From positions 37,340,426 through 37,404,425 of the forward strand of contig CM051036.1 of assembly GCA_027627225.1 (NCBI GenBank): a DNA stretch of 64,000 nt, read 5' to 3'. Below are positions 55,060 to 64,000 of this stretch, piece by piece. Both the position numbers and the translations under genes were made by a program. The DNA is from Congeria kusceri (Eukaryota; Mollusca; Bivalvia; Myida; Dreissenidae). The notes beneath the pieces are model-generated. The model saw only the letters and a program-made list of their open reading frames with translations. It was not told where the DNA came from and did not search any database. The first letter of the stretch is position 1, and each line of letters begins with the position of its first letter.

Positions 55060-56734
55060 ATTAACACTCGCTAATCGTCCAAAACATTATACACCATCCA
55101 TCATTTCACTCCTACAGATTTTTATTAAATTACACAGACTTAAAACAAACGTGTTTAGCATAAATGTAAATACTATTCAAGACACAAACCTGCGTAAGAG
55201 ATATTCCTATATTCCAATGCTTGAGATGCATTGTTATAATTCTCCTCCAACCATTTGTTAAATGTTTAAATACAACGCAAAGTTGTTGGGAACCGAACAG
55301 TCAACACTCGGAAAGCAAAATGGTCAGCCTTTAAACATTTAACACAAAATCTATACTTACGCATAGCAAAGAAAATAAATACTAGAACACGTTTAGCACG
55401 TGTCGTTATTGCGCGCATATTATTTGAACAGTACAGCCTGTTGGGCATATATGGCACATGGCCCTGAGGTCATTGTTTGAACTACCTATGCCCTCGCCGA
55501 CTATCAGGGGGGCCATCAGGTGCCAGTCCGATAATGGGCCTATAATAAGCCCATAATGGTGAGATTGTTATCATCCGAAAGGACGTCTTATCACAGAAAC
55601 CATCAACATACCGTTATAAAGATATTGTTAAGTATATTATGTTGCTGTTTTGTTTTTCGTGATGCTTTATTGTATTTTTTTGTGTGGATGTTGTTGTTTT
55701 GTTCGGAGTAGCTTAATTCGATGCATCACTATTTTAACTTCATATCATAAGAGTATTTACAACGAATATATTCAAAATGTAATATTGAAAAATCAAAAAC
55801 TGATATTGTTCACAAAGTTTTACAGTTCTAAAGAAACAACGCTTTTTTTTTTTTAAATAACATCAATTGCAATAATAAAATAGAGGTAGTATTAGTATTA
55901 GTATTAGTATTAGTAGTAGTAGTGGTGGCAGTAGTAGTAGTAATAGTAGTAGAAAAAGAAGTAATAGTGGTGGTGGTGGTGGTGGTGGTGGTGCTGAGTT
56001 AAGAGTAACAGCAGCAGAAGTATTATTATTAGTAACGGTAGTTGAACTTGGTCGAGAAATTATGTCCACAAACATTTTCCTGAAGTTTAGTGAAGATCGG
56101 ATGAAAATTTGTCGGACTTAGATAGCGGAAACGGCTAAAAAGGCCAATTTAAGATAATTTAAGGGCCATAACTCCACATTTACTATGGTGATTTGGCTGG
56201 TTATCTTAATTGGCATAACTATTATTTTTACAAACATTTTCCAACGAAACGAAAGTGGTCTACCGACAGACAGACAGACTGACAGACCGACATTAGCAAA
56301 CCAATTTACCCCGCCATCTTCGATAGGGACATCATTCTAATATATTAAACATACTATACGCTTATAATATATGATTAAACCTTAATAGCTTAAATTTCAC
56401 AACCATTCGTTTCTTGTAGACAGTTAAATAAACGAGTATTAAATAATATCTGCTTTAACAGCGAATAATTTAAATTAAATGAATGCAAACTTAAAAAGTT
56501 TGCACGAAACTTAGCAGTAAGAATTAGCAGTAAAGATTCGAAAAGGAGCTACTTATTCTCTCTGCAGAACAGACTGTTATTAGTTTTTTGTCTGAAGGAT
56601 TTTTACTGATTTGCAGTAAAGCACATTTTCATTTTCAGTTTAAAAAAGAAAAACAATATACACTAAATTTTAGAAATAAGCAGTGTATATTCAAAAGAAG
56701 CTACCTAGTTATCTCCACGAAAGACTGACCCTTG

Positions 56735-57062
56735 TAAATATTCTGTCTGAACAACAACAGAGGTTTGCAGTGAAATACGCTTTTCAGACCCACGTAAACA
56801 TTGTGTCTGAACAACAACTGAGGTTTGCAGTGAAATACGCTTTTCAGACCCACGTAAACATTGTGTCTGAACAACAACAGAGGTTTGCAGTGAAATACGC
56901 TTTTCAGACCCACGTAAACATTGTGTCTGAACAACAACAGAGGTTTGCAGTGAAATACGCTTTTCAGACCCACGTCAACATTGTGTCTGAACAATTACAG
57001 AGGTTTGCAGTGAAATACGCTTTTCATAAACATTGTGTCTGAACAACAACAGAGGTTTGCAG
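56735..57062. repeat. Minisatellite, 60-bp unit, about 5 copies
   Basis: The unit CACGTAAACATTGTGTCTGA, ACAACAACAGAGGTTTGCAG, TGAAATACGCTTTTCAGACC repeats about five times, the last shortened. 60 is a multiple of three, so both strands stay open artefactually. The equivalent place in copy A (about 40078-40135) has one unit. Confidence 0.95.
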
Positions 57063-59303
57063 CGAAATACGCTTTTCATTCAGGGTTGATGATAATCATG
57101 GATCGGTAATAGAATACATGCACGTGTTATCCGTGCAGACAGCCGTCAGGGTTCCTGGGCTACTTGCATGCTTCATAGAATGACCACACACGAGTCGAGC
57201 TGTCATCACGCGTCAGTTTATACTGCACTCAATCTGCATTAAACCGTAAACCCCTATCTGTTGTACGAACATAATCGTTGGATTAAGGCTTACCAGAATA
57301 CAACGTTTTAGATTATGAATTCAAAATCAAACAGAAACTTAATTTTAGCTTGTTTGAGTTTGCAGAAGATTAAACATATGTAAATGATTCTACTAACTGT
57401 TTGTTGTAAATTTTGTATTATAAGTCTTATAACAAAAAAGTCTAGTTTTTTTACAGTACACTGGAGTTGTAACAGAGTCTAATTCGCTCCTAGTACTGGC
57501 ACTAAATTACAATTAGGATCCATGTTCATATTATACTTAATTAAACTATGATTAAACATGTCCACTACATACTACATAAAAGTCACATACTGTACACATT
57601 CAAATAATTTTGCTATAATTCATACTAAGCTCCACATAATATATATTTTTTGTGACTTTTATTCCTTAAACAATATTAAAATCTTTAAAGCGCTCAAATA
57701 GCTCAGACCAACGCCAACGCAGCTCATGACCTCCTTGCGTTGCGCAGCAAATGAGGCATACATCATTATGAGGCAATGTTCTCTATTCTTCGATAGTAAA
57801 GATTGCTTTAAACAGCCATTAATCCAAATGTCACCACCAAAATCTAATTATTTGTCCATCGGTCGATGTCCAATTCTTCCCGAATAAGTCATGCGAATGG
57901 GTGTTTGAGTTATGTTCCTAACAAACAAACAAACTGAGTCAGACACACTAACACCGGCAAACCATTACATGTAAACATTATTTTTTGAAGCACTGTTAGA
58001 ATTTAAGAGCAAAACTGTCATGATTTGTTTTATGAACAGCTTAATTGGAGTGATGCATTTTGGATAACTGGCATAGTTTCCTCACCACAATTCGTTGACT
58101 TATGAACCAGGTCAAACATTGTCATAGTCAGCTACGCCGAACAATAAAGAATTCTTTATCCTTCGTACATGTATTATAAGCCTTTCTATCTATGAACACC
58201 ATGTTCAACAAGGGTATCCATGCATTCATCTGTACATCAGATGGTCGGGATGGCAAGACCTTTTGGCACTGCGTATACGTCGGTGAATTGGTGACCAATG
58301 TGGCATTCTGATACAAAACCTACTACATACGAGGCTTCGTGTTTTATTATGAGAATACCAATGCCAAGAGAAACTCTACCATGGGTAAGATCAGAGTTCG
58401 TTTAAAAGATTTTTAGTTTCTCAGATCCGCCGACATGATTTATTTTTGAAATGACAAAAATTAATAACAATGACCACAACCAATATTGTAAAAATAATAA
58501 ACAATTACAAGGCTCATTGCTCAGTTACATTCACTAATGTTTAACAAGGTACAACATGGCCTTTGCCAGAACCATCATGTTATGTCATTCTCAATTCATA
58601 AATTCTCTGACTCTACACATGCCTTCTTTGCACTAACAACTGTGGCAGACGGAAATCCAAAGCGCCTTTTTCTTCTTCATAGTTTTTGCAGTCAATTCTG
58701 CACATGTGTCTCTTGTAATTTGAATTTAAATCAAATCTTTCCTCGAATATTGTTCTTGTAGCGAAAATTCTTCACTAACAATACTTTAGAGGGACTATGT
58801 CAACGAAAAACTGTTTCCTAATTCACTATAAATGATATTAGATGATAAAAATGCGCTATACTAAGACATGTACATTCAATATAGAATAAATAATATAAGC
58901 ATAATGAGATATTTGATAAAACAATTCAGCCAAAAACGTTGGTAAAAGTTAAAACCCCAAACGACCTAAGAAACATAAAGAAGTGACAGTAGACAGCGTT
59001 TAACCAACTGCGCTATTCTGCTTTGTAAGAACACGTGTGTAACCTATGGTTGTACAAAATACTAAAAATTCTGACGTCAAAAAGTAAATATGAAAAGCGC
59101 CAAACAAACACGACCCATTTAATAAATTGATTTTTATCTCAGAATGCGAAAGCATTTTCCCCATTATATTAACCATATTTTAATCGTTATTATATTCCAT
59201 CATTAATATCATAATTTCAGATTTTTTAAAGAAATTACCCAATTGAGGCCCTTTCCGTTGTCATAGTTCCTTAAATTGTCACATAATAGATTAACTTACA
59301 GGT

Positions 59304-62300
59304 ACTAATGCACGATGATTAACTTCCTTTTAAGTGTTTATAGAGGAAATCCATGCTTAGGTTGTTTGTCAAAGTAGTCAGTATTCTTTTATGTTTGTTT
59401 GTTTATTGTTTATACTTTTTTGTTGCTTCCGTTCCTTATATGGAGATCCTGCTTATTGCGTTCAAACCGATGCACCTGCTTTTACATATCACTATAATCA
59501 CCTATTTCATGCTTCTCGCTAATGTGTTCCCTTAAAATATTATCTTTAAACTGCAGAGGCATCCATGGCATAAAGAAAAGATTACAAGTATTTCAATATT
59601 TAAAAGATACAAATTGTGACATATTATGTCTTCAAGATACACATTTTGTTTGCGATCAATATAAAACTATTTACTCAGAATGGGGGGCAGAATGTTTTAT
59701 GAGTTATGGCTCTTCCAATTCCCGCGGTGTTGCAATTTTCCTTTCAAAGAAACTTGAGTACAAAATACATAACGTTTATTATGATGACCAAGGAAACTTT
59801 ATTCTGCTTGATTTAAATCTCGGTGAAACCAGAATTACCATTGTTACTATCTATGGGCCAAACACTGATATCCCGGACTTTTTTAACAATATCTTCCAGA
59901 AAATTTACACAATTAGTAATGATTCTTTCTTGATTTGTGGTGACTTTAATTTAGTATTAGACCCAAATCTGGATTACGATAATTATAAAACAGTGAATAA
60001 TAAAAATGCAAGACAAACTGTTATAAAGCATATTGAAGAACGCAATCTTTCCGACCCTTTCAGAGTTAACTACCCTGTTTCGAAACGATACACATGGAGA
60101 CGAACAAACCCCATACAACAAGCTAGGCTTGATTTTTTCCTTTTATCACCGCTTTTATTACCAGCATTCGTCGATGTAAACATTCTACCAAGTTTCCAAT
60201 CCGATCACTCAATTGTAATCATGTCTTTACAATTTACTAATTTTAGCCATGGCAAAGGTCTATGGAAGCATAATAATAATCTGTTAGGTGATATCGTCTA
60301 CTTAAACACTATTAATAAAAAAATAAACGAAATTAAACAACAATATATGGTCCCCGTTTATAATTTTGATAACATGTCTGATATAAAAGATCAAGACATA
60401 CAATTCACGATTGATGATCAACTTTTTCTCGATACTTTACTTATGGAAATAAGGGGCAAAGCTATATCTTACAGTTCCTATAAGAAGAAATCGACTAACA
60501 ATCGTGAAAAGGAACTTAAACTCGAAATCGAAGAACTAGAAAAAACTCTCACAGATGATAATGTTCAATATATTAATAATTTAAAAGCTGAACTTAAAAA
60601 TATATATGATGAAAAATTAAAAGGGTCCGTTATTAGGTCGAGAGCTGAATGGGTTCAAAATGGTGAAAAACCCTCGAAACTATTCTGTAACCTTGAAAAA
60701 TACAATTATACGACAAAAACTATGACCAACTTAATTAATGATAATGGAATTGTACTAGATAACCGATCTGACATTTTAAAAGAAACTGCCTTTTTCTATA
60801 AAAAACTATACCAGTCTCAAAATGTAAACGTGTACGATGAAGATTTAAATAGTTATGCAAATGACATAGAAATACCCAAACTGTCAAGTGAACAGTTAAA
60901 TAATTTAGAAGGGCCAATCACATTAAATGAGGCTTCTATTGTTTTAAAAAACATGGCAAATAATAAAAGCCCAGGTTCATCCGGTTTTACAAATGACTTT
61001 TTTAAGGCATTTTGGCCAAAATTGGGCACCTTCGTTTGCAGAGCTTTAAATCATGCATTTACAAGTGGAAATTTATCCGTTACTCAAACACAAGGTATAA
61101 TTACCTGCATTCCAAAAGGTGACAAACCTAGACAATTTTTACAGAACTGGCGGCCAATAACGTTACTAAATACTGTATATAAAATCGGTTCTGGATGCAT
61201 AGCAAACAGGTTGAAACTGTATATAGATAAACTAATAAACAATGACCAATCTGGATTTATCAAGGGTAGGTTCATAGGAGAGAACACCAGACTCATTTAC
61301 GATATACTTAATTACACAGATTAATATGAAATCCCGGGTCTGCTGTTGCTAATAGATTTTGAAAAGGCCTTTGACTCTTTGTCATGGGCATTTGTTAATC
61401 GGACTCTATCATGGTTTAATTTCGGTCCTGATATAATAAAATGGTTTAATGTATTGTATAAAGACGGAGTATCGGCGGTCACGCAGTGTGGGTTTTTATC
61501 AGATTTTTTTCCAATACAACGTGGCTGCAGACAAGGGGATCCGCTCAGTTGCTACATTTTTATACTATGCGCTGAAATATTGTCTAATAAAATAAGGTCT
61601 AATCCTAAGATTAAGGGAATCAAAATTAATGACATGGAATATAAATTGTCACAATTTGCCGACGACACTCTGCAGCATCTCTCAATGAAACTTTAGATGT
61701 ATTGTCACACTTCACACACTACTCAGGGTTGAAAGTTAATTTCGACAAAACGAAAGTAGTCTGGATAGGTAAAAATAAGTTTAGCTCCGAAAGTATTAAA
61801 ACAAGATGGAAATTAAATTGGAACCAACAAACATTTGACATGCTTGGCTTAACATTCCACATTGACCTTAAAAAAATGGTAGAACTAAATTATGCTGACA
61901 AAATAGTTAAAATAAAAGCCTTATTAAAAAACTGGACCAGAAGGATTTTAACACCGATAGGAAGAATTCAAGTAATTAAAGCTTTAGCATTGCCGGTGTT
62001 AAATCATCTCTTTCTTTCCTTGCCTAATCCACCACAAAATTTGTTAATAGAGATCAATGAAGTATTTTTTAATTTTGTGTGGAATGGTAAACCACGAATT
62101 AGCAAAACTATTTTAATAAAGGAATATACTGAAGGAGGTTTAAAGATGATTGATTTGTTTTCCTTTGTTAGCTCTTTGAAGTGCTCATGGATCCGTAGAA
62201 TTGTCACTGGGAATGGAAAGTGGATAAATATTGTTAATTTAATGATTGATCTTCAAAAATTATACAACTGTGGCAGTCACTATCCTGAAAACTTAATTAA

Positions 62301-63493
62301 CAAGATACAAAATGAAGTTTGGAAAGATACATTGAAATCATTTGCTGAACTTTGTAGAAAAGAACCATTTAAAAATCAGCTTTTGCTACAAAATCCAATA
62401 TTCTATAACCCAGACATAACAATTGGTAACAAAAGTGTATTTTTTAAATCATGGTTTGAAAAAGGCGTTCATTTTGTTGGGGACTTGATGCACAATGCTG
62501 AACTTTTAACCTTTTATAGTTATGATGATTTCTGCAAAGTATATAACTTCCATCCAAACTACTTATTTTTCCTAGGAATTATTAACGCAGTTGCAAGATA
62601 CATGAAGCTTAGAAGCTCTTATGATACTTACTTTATGAAGCCGTTTATTCCCACTAGCCTAAGGTCCATCTTAGAAAACACAAAAGGTACAAAACCTATG
62701 TATGATATAATTAGCAAAAATGAGTCTTCGCCAGTGTGTATAGATAAATGGTCGAACATTTTTAATTCTATTGAAACAAAAGAATGGCGACATATTTTTG
62801 ATATGCCTTTTCGTATTACACAGGATACCAATTTACAGTGGTTTCAATATAGAATTGTACATAGAATCATAGGTACAAACTCCTTCTTATTTAAAATTGG
62901 TTATGCCACTTCAGCCAACTGTACCTTCTGTCAAACTGAATGTGAAACTATTCAACATATATTTTGGGAATGTAAGCATGTCAATCAGTTAATAACAGAA
63001 TTTTTTTCTGGATGTATTCATTTTTCGAACTTTCTTAATATGCCTTCCTTTATACTGGGACATGCAAATACAAATGGACCCTTAAACTTAACATTTGTTT
63101 TGATCAAAATGTTTATTTATAATTGTAAAATGAACCAAACTAGACCCACTCTTAAAGCAGCAAAATCGTACCTGTCCTTGCATTGCCATGTACTAAATAA
63201 AATTAACTATTTTAATGATTTGCGTAAAAGTAAAGAATGGGAACTATTGTTACCCCTTTTCCAGTAGTTGTGATATGGGACCTTAGAAATTTTGTATTGT
63301 CAAGTTTTTATTAACAAATATTGTTTATATTGTAATGTAAAAGCTATTGATGGTAAAATGTATAAAATGTGTTATAATATGCATATATTTCTTGTAAACT
63401 CTGTACGGTGTGGAGTGGGATGCCCTCGACCCTCACACACCTATTGACGAGGAAAATAAAATATATTTTGAACGGAAAAAAAAAATAAAAAAA
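59304..63493 (+). mobile_element. L1/Tx1-like LINE, 5'-truncated, with poly(A) tail
   Basis: About 4.2 kb. ORF2 starts at 59522; ORF1 is missing. The 3' UTR follows a stop at 63265-63267 and ends in an A-rich tail at about 63474-63493. The 8-mer TTACAGGT occurs immediately after the tail (63494-63501) and at 59296-59303, a plausible short target duplication that sets the 5' edge. It sits inside duplication copy B and is absent from copy A, so it arrived after the duplication. Confidence 0.8.
59522..63267 (+). pseudogene. LINE ORF2: endonuclease plus reverse transcriptase, disabled by one stop and one small deletion
   Basis: The endonuclease domain shows LSLNCRGI (residue about 8), LQDTH (about 37), GDFNL and SDHSIVIM. 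The reverse transcriptase shows NKSPGSSGF, WRPITLLNTVYKI, LLIDFEKAFDSLSW, RQGDPLS and FADDT. The C-terminus has a CTFCQTECETIQHIFWEC Cys/His knuckle (C-x2-C...H-x4-C) as in L1-type ORF2. Frame 1 ends at a TAA (61322-61324) just before the LIDFEKAFD motif, and the same frame resumes. Right after FADDT (about 61670-61700) a small deletion shifts frame into ASLNETLDVLSHF. Intact elsewhere, so decay is recent. Confidence 0.88.
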
Positions 63494-63709
63494 TTACAGG
63501 TCCTGTGTCTACCTATGAAAAAGTAATAACCAGCAGCAACATAAATATGTTTCAGTAAGAATTTATGTTTGAAAGGTATGTAAATTAAATAATATCCATC
63601 TCGTTGGCTAGCCAAAAAATGATTTCAAATTTTTCTTTAAAACGGGATATGTAATTGTTTAGTTTGAAAGAAACAAGGTTTTGCAAGTAGTTAAGGTATC
63701 ATATTGCAC
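63494..63709. other. Right flank of the LINE before copy B resumes
   Basis: AT-rich sequence with no recognisable gene or repeat. Copy A similarity becomes visible again at about 63710. Confidence 0.5.
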
Positions 63710-64000
63710 AAAAAGCGCACTTTATGCATTCGATTTTACAATTTTTAACCAATTAAAGCGCATTCCATACATAAACGTAAATAAAAATGCATTGGTATCT
63801 TATATCTAGTACATTTCGTAAAGACGAACAATACAATAATATGTATGAAACTTACGTACATTACTATTATTTATAATTGATAGGGACCAAAACTCCAACA
63901 CTTAGACGATTTTAACATAAACCAGTCAATACTCAGAATATATCTTGTGTGGCATTATTGACAATACACAAATATTTGCCTTTTTGTTCCTATTCAACAT

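Larger units (their letters stand above)
55060..64000. repeat. Segmental duplication, copy B (continues past the right edge)
   Basis: Matches copy A in order and orientation (blocks listed there), beginning TTAACACTCGCTAATCGT (A: TTAACTCTCGTTAATCGT). It is interrupted by the LINE at 59.3-63.5 kb and resumes at about 63710 with TTTCGTAAAGAC and AATTGATAGGGACC, as in A at about 45420-45490. It contains an AGT/GGT microsatellite at 55885-56035. No recognisable gene. Confidence 0.85.

Overview
The window is animal nuclear DNA: AT-rich, with GT-AG introns, abundant microsatellites and minisatellites, miniature inverted-repeat (MITE) elements, a tRNA-derived SINE and non-LTR retrotransposons. The repeat style and the divergent calcium-channel paralogue suggest a mollusc, most likely a bivalve (Dreissena-like). 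That taxonomic guess is inference only.

Region 1 (1-36.6 kb) is one large minus-strand gene. I assembled 44 exons (36,631 down to 619), all GT-AG and all phase-compatible, giving about 1,570 codons from a start in the first exon. The product follows the inositol 1,4,5-trisphosphate receptor (ITPR) layout: suppressor domain, MIR beta-trefoil, RIH/armadillo core, then the long middle armadillo part. The pore domain should lie beyond the left edge. It is a divergent paralogue: alpha-domain phosphate-contact residues are largely kept, while the beta-domain RTTGR loop is mostly lost and the central linker is short.

The most unusual property of this gene is that at least nine of its 44 exons have local copies of their own exon-intron junction beside them. 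Examples are a perfect-period 75-bp array of seven donor ends at 12.5-13.0 kb, an 87-bp array against an acceptor at 16.9-17.3 kb, and about 100-bp copies of the first exon's donor at 36.1-36.6 kb. In addition, three of four copies of one palindromic MITE family sit within about 30 bp of a splice site.

Region 2 (36.6-64 kb) has no confidently recognised host gene. It is an old two-copy segmental duplication (about 38.6-45.6 kb and 55.1-64 kb) with independent insertions and independent minisatellite expansions in each copy. One block of about 134 bp is nearly identical in both copies and non-coding in both. Between and inside the copies lie a decayed CR1-group LINE on the minus strand (50.4-53.8 kb; SGNH-esterase ORF1 with a 12-residue repeat) and a 5'-truncated but otherwise well-preserved L1/Tx1-like LINE on the plus strand (59.3-63.5 kb; one stop, one small frame-shifting deletion, poly(A) tail).
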